Of a stretch of DNA of 64,000 bases, positions 42,113 through 51,154 are shown in pieces. The stretch is taken from positions 310,001-374,000 of the forward strand of contig NZ_JOEA01000014.1 in NCBI RefSeq assembly GCF_000719115.1, written 5' to 3'. The DNA is from Lentzea albidocapillata (GTDB lineage: Bacteria > Actinomycetota > Actinomycetes > Mycobacteriales > Pseudonocardiaceae). Position 1 is the first letter of the stretch. Each line of letters starts with the position of its first letter. The notes under the pieces are model-generated. The model worked only from the letters and a program-made list of their open reading frames with translations, ran no database searches and was not told the origin of the DNA. The position numbers were made by a program, and so were the translations under genes.

Positions 42113-42805
42113 TCAGGAGTTGTCCGTCGAGCTGTAGGTGTTGCCGGCGTGATCGCGTCCGCGCGCGAGGTAGATCTTGTGACCGTCGGGCTTGAGGAAC
42201 CGGACCGTCGTCGGCATGTACCGCATCGTGTACCCGCAGCGACGCAAGGTGCTGCGGTTCGGCGGACTGCCGTGCACCAGCATGGCAGAGTGCACGCTGC
42301 ACGCCCCGCGCTCCAGTTCCACGTCGACAGCGCGTGACTGGTCCACCGCCGTCTCCTGGTTGAAGAACGAGTCGGCGGTGCCGGTGTGCTCGGCGGCCGC
42401 GAGATGGCTGCCCGGGATCACCCGCAGACAGCCGTTCTCGACGGTCGACGGGTCGATCGCCAGCCACACGGTGATCGCGTCGCCCGCGGGTGAGATGCTG
42501 TCGCGCCAGAAGTGCGCGTCCTGGTGCCACGGCACGGGTTTGCCGTCGCCGGCGGGTTTGCAGATGAAGTGCGACGAGAACAGCGCGATGTCCGGGCCGA
42601 TCAGCGACTCGACGAGGTCCAGCACGTCCGAGTCGAGCAGCCACTCGAACAGGGCGGGGTCGGTCAGGTGCGGCACGTCCATGTGCTCGGGACGCTGCCC
42701 GTCGGGCAGGGCCGCGAGCTTGGCCTCGAAGTGCGCGGCCAGTGCCTCGAACTTCGCCGGCGCGAGCACGCTGGAGTGCGTCTCGTAGCCATCGGTCTGG
42801 AACAT
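42113..42805 (-). CDS. Phytanoyl-CoA dioxygenase (PhyH) family protein
   Basis: 230 aa from ATG 42805 (GAGG five bases upstream); GTG 42811, overlapping the ATPase stop, is the alternative. The Fe(II)/2-oxoglutarate site is visible: WHQDAHFW supplies the HxD pair, and LVHGSPPNRSTLRR supplies the distal His and the 2-oxoglutarate Arg. ENGCLRVIPGSH is the conserved family segment between them. Members hydroxylate lipids, natural products or small osmolytes. Here it is the last gene of a sugar-type ABC operon, which suggests it acts on the imported compound or a derivative. Substrate unknown. Confidence 0.88.
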   Translation of the reverse strand: MFQTDGYETHSSVLAPAKFEALAAHFEAKLAALPDGQRPEHMDVPHLTDPALFEWLLDSDVLDLVESLIGPDIALFSSHFICKPAGDGKPVPWHQDAHFWRDSISPAGDAITVWLAIDPSTVENGCLRVIPGSHLAAAEHTGTADSFFNQETAVDQSRAVDVELERGACSVHSAMLVHGSPPNRSTLRRCGYTMRYMPTTVRFLKPDGHKIYLARGRDHAGNTYSSTDNS

Positions 42806-42807
42806 CG

Positions 42808-43791
42808 TCACCTCACGAGTAGGCCGGTCTCCTTGTCGTAACGCAGAACGCGCGCCGGCGGGGCGTCCACGGTCACCGTCGTGCCGATCGCGGGCTCGTC
42901 GTCCTCGGGCACGACGTAGCCGATCTGGTCCTCGCCGCAGTCGAGTGTCACGAGCGACGTCACGCCTAGGTTCTCCACAATGGACACCTCGCCGGTGAAC
43001 AGCCCTTCCGCAGCGGGTGACAGGTATTCGGGCCGCACGCCGATGATCTCCGAGCCGCGCGGCACGAGGTTCATGGGCGTCGAGCCGATGAAGTTGGCAA
43101 CGAACGTGTCCGCGGGCCGCTGGAACACCTCGCGCGGCGTGCCGAGCTGCCGGATCCGGCCTACGTCCATCACCGCGATCCGGTCGGCCAGCGCCAGTGC
43201 CTCGGCCTGGTCGTGCGTCACGAACACCGTCGTCAGCGCCAGCTCGCGCTGCAGCTTCTTGAGGAACGTCCGCGCCTCCAGGCGCAACCTTGCGTCCAGA
43301 TTGGACAGTGGCTCGTCCAGCAGCAGCACCTCGGCCGACGCCGCAACGGCGCGGGCGAGCGCCGCCCGTTGCTGCTGACCGCCCGAGAGCTGGCCGGGCC
43401 GCCGGTCCAGCAGGGCGCCCAGGCTCAGCCCTTCGGCGGTGCGCACGGCCGTCTCCTGCTGCACGGACTTCGCGACGCCCCGCACCCGCAGCGGATAGGC
43501 GATGTTCTCCGACACCGTCATGTGCGGGAACAGCGCGTAGTCCTGGAACACCATCGCGATCCGGCGCTCACCGGGTTGCAGCCGCGTGACGTCGCGGTCG
43601 CCGATCGCCACGGCCCCGTCGGTGGCACCCTCCAGGCCCGCGATCGTGCGCAGCAACGTGGTCTTGCCGCAGCCGGACGGGCCGAGCAGGGCGAACAGCT
43701 CGCCGTCGGCGATCTCCAGGTCCAGCGCGTCCACCGCCCGCACCCCGTTGGGATACACAGTGGACAGACCCTCGACAGTGATACCCGCCAT
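42808..43791 (-). CDS. ABC transporter ATPase (MalK/UgpC type)
   Basis: 327 aa from ATG 43791 (TGATG overlap with the permease stop). Walker A GPSGCGKTT, Q-loop VFQDYALFPHM, signature LSGGQQQR, Walker B VLLLDEPLSNLD and H-loop VTHDQAEAL. The C-terminal OB-like regulatory domain (MNLVPRGSEIIGVRPEYLSP) is that of CUT1/Fe/putrescine importers. It powers the importer formed with the two permeases and binding protein upstream; MalK-type ATPases can also serve several carbohydrate systems. Confidence 0.93.
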   Translation of the reverse strand: MAGITVEGLSTVYPNGVRAVDALDLEIADGELFALLGPSGCGKTTLLRTIAGLEGATDGAVAIGDRDVTRLQPGERRIAMVFQDYALFPHMTVSENIAYPLRVRGVAKSVQQETAVRTAEGLSLGALLDRRPGQLSGGQQQRAALARAVAASAEVLLLDEPLSNLDARLRLEARTFLKKLQRELALTTVFVTHDQAEALALADRIAVMDVGRIRQLGTPREVFQRPADTFVANFIGSTPMNLVPRGSEIIGVRPEYLSPAAEGLFTGEVSIVENLGVTSLVTLDCGEDQIGYVVPEDDEPAIGTTVTVDAPPARVLRYDKETGLLVR

Positions 43792-44612
43792 CAGCTCTTG
43801 ATGCCTCCGTGGAATCGGAACCCGTACCGCTTGCTCACGAACAGGTACAGCACGACCACCGGGATCGAGTACAGCAGCGAGAACACCGGGATCACCGTCA
43901 GGTTGGCGCTGCCGCCCTCGTCGTAGAGGGTGCGCAGCAGCACGGCCGCCGGCTGCTGGCCGACGTCGCGCAGCAGCAGGAACGGCAGCAAAAAGTTGCC
44001 CCAGGCGTTGACGAAAGCCCACACGAAGATCGTCGCGACACCGGGCCGCGCGACCGGCAGCACGACGTGGGCGAGCACCTGCCGGGGTGAGGCGCCGAAC
44101 ACCCGCGCCGACTCCTCGTACGACCGCGGCACGGCGTCCATGAAGTCCTTGAGGATGAAGATGGCCGCGGGCAGCATGCCGCCCGCGAGCACCAGCGCCG
44201 TGCCGAACTGCGAGTTGATCAGGCCGAGCTGCAGCATCATCACGAAGATCGGCACCATCGCGGCCGTGCCCGTGACGACGCTCGACAACAGCAGGAGCAG
44301 GTACAGCAGCAGGTCCCGGCCGGGGATCCGCACCCGTGACAACGCGTAGGCCGCCAGCGCCGCGAGGACCGTCGTCACCACGGTCGCGATCACGCACAGC
44401 ACCAGCGAGTTCACCAGCGACGTCAGCGTGTACGGGTGCTCGAAGGTCGCCACGACGTTGCGCAACGTCCAGTCCGGCCAGCGCAACCCTAGTCCGGGCT
44501 TCGCGTCGAACGGCGCCGAGGCCAGCCACAACATCGGCACCGCGAAGAACGCCAGCACCACCGTGATCAGCACGTAGAAGCCGATCCGCCGGACGATCCA
44601 CAGAGGACTCAC
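43791..44612 (-). CDS. ABC sugar-type permease (MalG family)
   Basis: 273 aa from GTG 44612 (GTGA overlap). Six transmembrane helices; the EAA loop is EESARVFGASPRQVLAHVVL. The N-terminus SPLWIVRRIGFYVLITVVLA and end SKRYGFRFHGGIKS (aromatic-rich, ...GGIK) are typical of MalG-type CUT1 permeases. Forms the channel with the upstream MalF-type protein. Confidence 0.93.
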   Translation of the reverse strand: MSPLWIVRRIGFYVLITVVLAFFAVPMLWLASAPFDAKPGLGLRWPDWTLRNVVATFEHPYTLTSLVNSLVLCVIATVVTTVLAALAAYALSRVRIPGRDLLLYLLLLLSSVVTGTAAMVPIFVMMLQLGLINSQFGTALVLAGGMLPAAIFILKDFMDAVPRSYEESARVFGASPRQVLAHVVLPVARPGVATIFVWAFVNAWGNFLLPFLLLRDVGQQPAAVLLRTLYDEGGSANLTVIPVFSLLYSIPVVVLYLFVSKRYGFRFHGGIKS

Positions 44613-45475
44613 GCCCGCCTCCGCAGGAGCCGCAGGTACACCAGGGCGATCGCCAGGTTGCCCAGGAGCAGCAGCATCGACATCGCCGACGCGTACCCGA
44701 GCTGACCTCCTTCCAGCGCCTGCCGGTAGATCAGCACCGGCAGCACCTCGGACTGGTGGTTCGGGCCACCGGAGGTCAGCAGGAACGGCGTGAAGTCGTT
44801 GGCCGTCCACAGGCTGATCAGCAGCGTGTTCGTCAGCACGTGCCCGCGGATGTGCGGGAACACCACGTCCCGCACGGTCTGCCAGCCCGACGCGCCCACG
44901 AGCCGCGCGGTCTCCAGCTGTGATGGCGGCACAGCGGCCAACGCCGAGGTGTAGAGCAGCATCGAGAACGCCGTGCCGCGCCAGACGTTGAAGATGATCA
45001 GGCTGGTCATCGGGTACTGCACCAGCCACGACGTCTCCGGCTGCCCGAGCAGCAGGCCCAGGGTGCCCGTGTCGCGGCTCAGCACCGCGAACCACAGGAA
45101 CGCCACGACCGTGCTGGGCAGGATCCAGGAGAGCAGCACCAGGCCCTCGGTCGTGCGCCGCAGCCACGGGCTCACCGAGCGCAGCAGCCACGCCAGCAGG
45201 AAGCCGACCACGTTCTGCCCGATGACGGCCGAGAACAGCACGAACAACGCCGTGAGCCACAGCGAGTTGGTGAACAGCGGGTCGCGGACGGCCTCGGCCA
45301 GGTTGTCGAGCCCGACCACCTGGGGGTTCGCCGCCGCGAGCCCGGTGAGCTGGTAGTTCGTGATGCCAATGTAGAGCGTCCACAGCGCCGGGAAGACCAG
45401 GAAGATCCCGATCAGGACCAGCGCCGGCGCGACGAACCCGACGGCGCGCCGGACGCCCAGGCCGGAGCTATCCAA
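44609..45475 (-). CDS. ABC sugar-type permease (MalF family)
   Basis: 288 aa. The start is TTG 45475, inside the end of the binding-protein gene (8-bp overlap); no ATG or GTG is available before the first helix. Six transmembrane helices begin with VGFVAPALVLIGIFLVFPAL. The EAA loop is QLETARLVGASGWQTVRDVV and the NxxxFxPFLLTSGGP segment (NDFTPFLLTSGGP) is CUT1-like. Partner of the MalG-type permease. Confidence 0.9.
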   Translation of the reverse strand: MDSSGLGVRRAVGFVAPALVLIGIFLVFPALWTLYIGITNYQLTGLAAANPQVVGLDNLAEAVRDPLFTNSLWLTALFVLFSAVIGQNVVGFLLAWLLRSVSPWLRRTTEGLVLLSWILPSTVVAFLWFAVLSRDTGTLGLLLGQPETSWLVQYPMTSLIIFNVWRGTAFSMLLYTSALAAVPPSQLETARLVGASGWQTVRDVVFPHIRGHVLTNTLLISLWTANDFTPFLLTSGGPNHQSEVLPVLIYRQALEGGQLGYASAMSMLLLLGNLAIALVYLRLLRRRA

Positions 45476-46847
45476 CGTTCTGCTCGCCGACCGCCTTCAC
45501 CAACGCCTCTCTGTAGGACCGCGCGACGTCGTCAGCGCTCTTGCCGGACACCACGTCCGCGGTCGCCTGTTGCAGCGCGGCCGACACTTTGGGGTAGTCG
45601 GCGAGGCCCGGCCGGTACCGGGTGATCGGCAGGACCTTCTCGGCGATGAACGACAGCATCGGGTCGCCGCCGAGCACCTGGTCGTTCACGTCCTGGCGCT
45701 GGGTGAGCTGTGCGGTGCCGGCGAGCGACTCCTTGACGGCCTCTGCGGAGTTGAGGAACTGCATGAACTCCCAGGCCTGCCTGGGGTACTGGGTGTTCGG
45801 GTTGATCACGCGCACACCCCCGCCGGACATGCTCACGAAGTCCTGCCCGCCGACACCCGCCTTGGGCTCCTTGGCCGGGACCAGCGCCCAGCCGACGGCG
45901 GCGTCGCGGTCCGCCATCGCGGCCACGCCGTTCTTCGGTTCCACGACGGACCGCCAGAAGTAGTCGCTCTCCAGCAGGATGCCGATCCTGTTCTCGCTGA
46001 ACAACGTGAACGAGCGCTGCCGGCCGTTGGCCTCCTGCTGCAGCACGGGATCGCCGAGCCCGCCGCCGTAGATCTTCTGGTAGAGCGTCAGGACGTCCTT
46101 GACCTGCGCCGAATCTCCTTGCCACTTCCCGTTCTCGTAGATCGGCCTGCCGGTGCCCACGAGTGCGGGCAGCACGCCCTGCATGGTCGTGGCCTCGCCC
46201 ATCGCGCTGCCGGCGTTGAGCTGGATCGGCGTCACACCCTGGAGGGTCCTGAGCTTCGCCCCTGCGTCGAGCACGTCCTGCCACGACTTGGGCTGCCACT
46301 CCGCGGGCAACCCGGCCTGGGCGAACAGCTTCTTGTTGAAAAACAGCACGCGCCCGTCCGTGCCCATCGGCACGCCGTACCGCTTGCCGTCGAACTCGCC
46401 GAGCCCCTGCACGGCCTTGGGAATCTGGTTCCAGCCGTCCCAGCCGGTGTCGCCGACGACCTCGTCGAGTGGCTTGATCTGCCCGGCCTGCGCGAACTCT
46501 CCAAGCCAGATGCCGTCGATCTCGATGATGTCGCCACCACCGCCGGTCTTCAGGTCGAGCGCGACCTTGGTCTTGAAGTCCTCGTCGCCGGTGCCGTTCT
46601 GCTCGAACTTGATCGTCGCCGCGACGCCCTTGGCCTTCTGCATCTCCGTGAACTTCGGGATCACCCAGTTCTGGATCCAGTTCGCCCCGCGCGCGTTCTT
46701 CCCGCCCACCGCCGCGTTGGCGACGATCGTCAGCGTGATCTCCTTGGCGCCGGCGTTGCGCGCCTGATCACCGCTCTGCGTCTGCCCCAGACATCCCGCC
46801 AGCAGCCCGCACACCACCAGCAGCCCGAACCCCTTTGTTCGCCCCAT
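45468..46847 (-). CDS. ABC sugar-type substrate-binding lipoprotein (family 1)
   Basis: 459 aa from ATG 46847, which starts MGRTKGFGLLVVCGLLAGCL with lipobox LAGC. The mature protein has the family-1 extracellular binding-protein layout: FKTKVALDLKTGGGGDIIEI, PLDEVVGDTGWDG, YGVPMGTDGRVLFFNKKLF, QAWEFMQFLNSAEAVKE. Such proteins bind oligosaccharides, glycerol-phosphodiesters or similar. Ligand unknown. It heads the five-gene operon (binding protein, two permeases, ATPase, PhyH) and is divergent from the SARP-type regulator gene, a plausible controller. Confidence 0.92.
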   Translation of the reverse strand: MGRTKGFGLLVVCGLLAGCLGQTQSGDQARNAGAKEITLTIVANAAVGGKNARGANWIQNWVIPKFTEMQKAKGVAATIKFEQNGTGDEDFKTKVALDLKTGGGGDIIEIDGIWLGEFAQAGQIKPLDEVVGDTGWDGWNQIPKAVQGLGEFDGKRYGVPMGTDGRVLFFNKKLFAQAGLPAEWQPKSWQDVLDAGAKLRTLQGVTPIQLNAGSAMGEATTMQGVLPALVGTGRPIYENGKWQGDSAQVKDVLTLYQKIYGGGLGDPVLQQEANGRQRSFTLFSENRIGILLESDYFWRSVVEPKNGVAAMADRDAAVGWALVPAKEPKAGVGGQDFVSMSGGGVRVINPNTQYPRQAWEFMQFLNSAEAVKESLAGTAQLTQRQDVNDQVLGGDPMLSFIAEKVLPITRYRPGLADYPKVSAALQQATADVVSGKSADDVARSYREALVKAVGEQNVG

Positions 46848-46960
46848 CGGTCCAACTTGGCACTGGACCACGGCGGCCACAAGCTCTCAGCGCCGTCTCA
46901 GTGCGCAGCGGCGGGGAAGGCACCCGTCTGGCGCGGTGATCGGCGGTATGGTCCAGACCG

Positions 46961-49900
46961 ATGTCTGTCGAGTTCGCGGTACTCGGTCCCCTGCAGGTCC
47001 GCGTGAACGGCAGGGAGCACCGGGTCGGCGGGTTCACCCGCCGGGCGACGCTGGGTCTCCTGCTGCTCAACGCGGGCCGCGTGGTGTCGATCAGCGAGCT
47101 CACGGCGGCGTTGTGGCCCGGCGGGCATCCGCCCACGGCACGCGGGATCCTGCTCAACGTCGTGTCGGCGTTGCGCAAGGCCGGGCTCGACATCGTCACC
47201 CGCAAGCCCGGCTACCTGCTGCGCGCGGAACCGGACCGCGTCGACCTGCACCGGTTCCGTGCCGCCCTCCACCGCGCTTCGGCCGCGCCGGGGCCCGAGC
47301 AGACCGCCGCGATCCTGCGGGACGCGCTGGCGTTGTGGCGCGGGCCCGTGCTCGCGGACCTGGTGGCGGACGGCGTCACGTGGCCGGCGCTGGTGGAGAT
47401 CACACATCTTCGGGACGCGGCGGTGGAGGACAGGTTCGACGCCGAGCTGGCGTGCCGGCGTCACCGCGAGGTGATCGCGGAACTCGAGGCGCTGGTGAGC
47501 GATCACCCGTTGCGCGAACGCCTGCAGGGGCAGCTGATGCTCGCGCTCTACCGGTCCGGCAGGCAGGCCGACGCGCTCGCGGTCTTCCGTGCGGCGCGGG
47601 AACGCTTCGCCGCCGAGCTCGGCATCGATCCCGGGCCCGAACTGGCCGGGCTGGAACGGGCGATCCTCACCCAGGACCCGGCTCTCGCGGCCACCCCGTC
47701 CCTTACCCAGACCATGCTGGAGCGCAAGAAGGTCAGCGTCCTCGTCGTCCGGCTGGAGCTGCCGGGAGCGGACGAGGCCGCCGACGAACGGCTGGAAACC
47801 GCGGTCGCACAAGTGCTCAGGCACGTCGAGGACCTCGGTGGCACCACCGTCACGACGCTCGGTTCGACGGTCTGCGCGGTGTTCGGGGCGCCGGTCAACC
47901 GCGAGGACGACGCCGCACGGGCCGTGCGTGCCGCGTTCGAAATCACCGGCGATCATCCGGCGGCCGCCGCGGTGTCCACCGGGCCCGCGCTTGTCACGTC
48001 CGGCGATCGCGTCGAGGTCGGCGGCACGGTGCTCGACGCCGGTCTGAGATTGCTCGCCCAGACCGCGCAAGGCGACGTCAGGACGTGCCCCGTGACCGAC
48101 CGGGCGCTCACACCGGCCGGGGACGACGCGCCGTTCGTGGGCCGCTCGCGCGAGATGGCCGTGCTCGTCGAGACATACGCGCAGGTCAGGGCGACGAGCC
48201 GGCCGAGGACGATCACGCTGGTCGGCGAGCCGGGCGTGGGCAAGAGCAGACTCGTCCGCGAGTTCGCCACGGGCCGCCGGACGCTCACCGGCCGCACGCC
48301 CCCGTTCGCACGCGACGACGTGTTCGCCCCGCTGGCGGAGATCGTGCGGAGCCACGCGCAGATCTTCGACACCGACGACGCCGCCGCGGTCACCGCCAAG
48401 ATTCAAGCGATCAGCGACGATCCGTGGCTCGTCACGCAGCTCTGCGCGCTGGCCGGGGCCGGCCCGCAGGGCAGCGACGTGCTGATGGCGTGGCGCAGGC
48501 TGGTCGAGCACCTCGCGGAGGAACCGCTGGTGGTGATCGTCGAGGACGTGCACTGGGCCGACGGCCTGCTGCTCGGCTTCCTGCACGGACTGGCCGACAC
48601 CGCGGACGACGTGCCGTTGCTGGTTCTCCTCACCGCACGCCCTGGGCCACCGGTCAGAGGTGAGTCGGTCGTGCTGGACGCACTGTCCGAAGAGGACACC
48701 GCGCAGCTGCTCGAAACCCTGATGGCCCGCCATGACGTGGTGGCGGACGTGCCGACACTGTTGCGACGGGCGGCAGGCAACCCGCTCTTCGCCGCCGAGT
48801 ACGTCCGCATGCTCCGCGACGGTGCCCCGGACGCCCTGCCGGAGACGGTGCAGACCGTCATCGGCGCGCGGCTGGATTCGTTGCCCCAGCCGGAGAGGTC
48901 CGTGCTGCAGGACGCCGCGGTCCTCGGTCCGGCGGTCTGGCCGGGCGCGGTGGCGGTCGTCGCGGAACGGGACGCCGCCGAGATCGCGCGCAGCCTGGAG
49001 GTGCTGGCACAGCGGGACTTCCTCAAGCGCCAGACCAGCAGGGTCTTCGGCGAGGCCGAGTACGCCTTCAGCCACGTGCTGGTGCGCGACGTCGCCTACG
49101 ACCGGGTTCCGCGTGGCACCAAGGCGATGAAGCACTACCACGCGGCCGAGTGGGTGCAGGCGCTGCCGCTGGAGCACGTTCCCCTGCTGGCGTACCACTT
49201 CCAGGAGGCGGTGTGGATCGCCGAGGCCTCCGGGAAACCGTGCGACATCATGGGCCGCAAGGCACGGACGGCCCTGACCGACGCGGGCCGCAGGGCCACC
49301 GCACTGGCCGCCAGGGACACCGCGATCCGGTGCTACCGAGCCGCGCTGGCCGTCTGCCCGCCCGGCCACCCCGACAAGGCCGGCCTGCTCACGTTGCTGG
49401 GATCGAGCCTGGCCTGGAGCGGCGAAGGGCTCGGGGAACTGACCGAAGCCGTCGAACTCCACTGCGGTGTCAAGAACTTCGCGGGCGCGGCGGAGGCCTC
49501 CCGGGCGTCCTGGCGCGCCACGTGGCACCAGGGCGACCACGCGGCCGCCGAACGGCACCTCGACCGCACGATCGAGTTCCTCGCGCTGGCCCGGCCGGAC
49601 GAGCGGGTGTTCGGCGTGCAGGCGTACCTCGCGCACTCCCTCACGCTCGTGGACAGGCTGGACGACGCGGTCAGCGCCGCGCGGGAGGCGTTGCGAGGTA
49701 CCACCGGCGTCGAACGAGCCATCGCGCTGGAAGCCCTGGGACTGGCCAGGGTCAAGCAGGGCGACCCGGACGGCATCGGTGACCTGCGCCAGGCCGTGAC
49801 CGAGCGCAGGACGGCCGGCGTCTCGCCCAGCCTGTGCCTGTTCAACACGGGCACCGCCTACGCCGTGCTCGGCGACGCCAAGGCACGACTCGCGGTGAGA

Positions 49901-50473
49901 GCCGAGGCACGGGTGGCCGCTCAACGGCACGGCGACGACGACACGATCACCTGGCTCGACTCGTCCAGGTACCTGGACCTGTTCTGGGACGGCAGGTACG
50001 CGGAGGCCCTCCGGCACGTGGACGAGTCCATCGCCCGCTCCCCCGGCCAGTCCCACCTGCACGCCGCCCGCGGCCGCGTCCGGTTGCTGACCGGCGATCT
50101 CACCGGGGCCGCCGAGGATGCGGACCGGGCCCTGGAACTCGCGAGGAGCAAAGGCCATCCCGGCGAGTTGCAGCACCCGCTGACGCTGAAGGCCAGCATC
50201 GCGCTCCGGAACGGCGACCCGGCCGAGGTCAGCGAACTGCTCATCCTGCTGCGCGGCCGCCAGATCACCGGCCCGATCGGCGTCGGCCTGCCGATCGTCC
50301 TCTCCGCCGCGGGCCACGGCCCCGACTGCCTCGCCGAGGTGTCCTGGTCACGCTGGAAGGACGCCGCGGTCGCCTACCTCGGCGGGGACCGGCACGAAGC
50401 CGCCCGGATCTACCGGGAGATCGGCTCCGTGCCCGACGCCGACGATGAGTCGCTGGTTATCGGCCGGAAATAG
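46961..50473 (+). CDS. SARP-type regulator with AAA ATPase and TPR domains
   Basis: 1170 aa. Domain order: OmpR-like winged helix (about 1-90, FAVLGPLQVRVNGREHRVGG), BTAD domain (about 95-240, HRFRAALHRA to PLRERLQGQLMLALYRSGRQ), a cyclase-homology domain (about 255-375) and a STAND/AAA motor with Walker A LVGEPGVGKSRLV and Walker B PLVVIVEDVHWAD. The remainder is about 550 aa of TPR-like repeats. The cyclase-like part starts VSVLVVRLELPGA and lacks the metal-binding Asp of active class III cyclases, so it is probably a regulatory remnant. Large SARPs activate secondary-metabolite or uptake genes. The divergent sugar ABC operon is the nearest candidate target. Confidence 0.93.
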   Translation: MSVEFAVLGPLQVRVNGREHRVGGFTRRATLGLLLLNAGRVVSISELTAALWPGGHPPTARGILLNVVSALRKAGLDIVTRKPGYLLRAEPDRVDLHRFRAALHRASAAPGPEQTAAILRDALALWRGPVLADLVADGVTWPALVEITHLRDAAVEDRFDAELACRRHREVIAELEALVSDHPLRERLQGQLMLALYRSGRQADALAVFRAARERFAAELGIDPGPELAGLERAILTQDPALAATPSLTQTMLERKKVSVLVVRLELPGADEAADERLETAVAQVLRHVEDLGGTTVTTLGSTVCAVFGAPVNREDDAARAVRAAFEITGDHPAAAAVSTGPALVTSGDRVEVGGTVLDAGLRLLAQTAQGDVRTCPVTDRALTPAGDDAPFVGRSREMAVLVETYAQVRATSRPRTITLVGEPGVGKSRLVREFATGRRTLTGRTPPFARDDVFAPLAEIVRSHAQIFDTDDAAAVTAKIQAISDDPWLVTQLCALAGAGPQGSDVLMAWRRLVEHLAEEPLVVIVEDVHWADGLLLGFLHGLADTADDVPLLVLLTARPGPPVRGESVVLDALSEEDTAQLLETLMARHDVVADVPTLLRRAAGNPLFAAEYVRMLRDGAPDALPETVQTVIGARLDSLPQPERSVLQDAAVLGPAVWPGAVAVVAERDAAEIARSLEVLAQRDFLKRQTSRVFGEAEYAFSHVLVRDVAYDRVPRGTKAMKHYHAAEWVQALPLEHVPLLAYHFQEAVWIAEASGKPCDIMGRKARTALTDAGRRATALAARDTAIRCYRAALAVCPPGHPDKAGLLTLLGSSLAWSGEGLGELTEAVELHCGVKNFAGAAEASRASWRATWHQGDHAAAERHLDRTIEFLALARPDERVFGVQAYLAHSLTLVDRLDDAVSAAREALRGTTGVERAIALEALGLARVKQGDPDGIGDLRQAVTERRTAGVSPSLCLFNTGTAYAVLGDAKARLAVRAEARVAAQRHGDDDTITWLDSSRYLDLFWDGRYAEALRHVDESIARSPGQSHLHAARGRVRLLTGDLTGAAEDADRALELARSKGHPGELQHPLTLKASIALRNGDPAEVSELLILLRGRQITGPIGVGLPIVLSAAGHGPDCLAEVSWSRWKDAAVAYLGGDRHEAARIYREIGSVPDADDESLVIGRK

Positions 50474-50482
50474 CGTCCGGGT

Positions 50483-51154
50483 GTGCCCGCGATCCCGCGC
50501 TACTACCAGGCCAAGACCAGGCTGCTCGACCTGGTGAACGAGCTGCCCGACAACACCCCGTTCCCGCCGGAACGCGAGCTCTCGGACGTGTTCGGCATGT
50601 CCCGCACCACCATCCGCAAGGCGATGGACGAGCTCGTGCTGGAGGGCAGGCTCGTCCGCGGGGCCGGCCGGCAGGGCACCGCCGTCGCGCCCCGCAAGCA
50701 GGTCCACCAACTCAGTCTCGACGCGTTGGTGCAGGACCTCGCCGCCCGCGAACAGGTCACGGTCAGGACCATCGGCGCGCAGGACGTGATCAACGTCGAG
50801 TCGGTCCTCGTGCGCCGGGACGAACCGGTCGGCGTGCGGTCGACCTACCTGCGCGCGTCGCGGTTCCCCGGCTTCGCCGAGCGCTACGACGGCACGACCC
50901 CGCTGCGGCGGTTCCTCTCCGACGCCTACGGGATCCGGTTCGGCGAGCTGTGTCCCTGGTGCACCACCGCTCTCGCCACGCCCCGCGTCGCCGGACTGCT
51001 CGACGTCCGCCCCGCCACACCGGTGCTGTCGGTCGCGTGGCTCGACCACGACCTCCGCGGTGCGCCGGTCGAACGGTCGTGGGTCGTGCTGCGGGGCGAC
51101 CGCGCGCACCTCACGGTGCAGGGCCTTCAGCTCAGCGCACCTGCTCGGCCTTGA
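50483..51154 (+). CDS. GntR-family (HutC/UTRA) transcriptional regulator
   Basis: 223 aa from GTG 50483, nine bases after the SARP stop, so probably co-transcribed. The N-terminal winged helix is clear (PFPPERELSDVFGMSRTTIR then KAMDELVLEGRLVRGAGRQG). The rest matches a UTRA effector domain (RRDEPVGVRSTYLRASRFPG, SVAWLDHDLRGAPVERSW). UTRA regulators respond to sugars, phosphonates or amino-acid derivatives; effector unknown. The last 23 bp overlap the convergent pyridoxal kinase gene. Confidence 0.9.
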   Translation: MPAIPRYYQAKTRLLDLVNELPDNTPFPPERELSDVFGMSRTTIRKAMDELVLEGRLVRGAGRQGTAVAPRKQVHQLSLDALVQDLAAREQVTVRTIGAQDVINVESVLVRRDEPVGVRSTYLRASRFPGFAERYDGTTPLRRFLSDAYGIRFGELCPWCTTALATPRVAGLLDVRPATPVLSVAWLDHDLRGAPVERSWVVLRGDRAHLTVQGLQLSAPARP

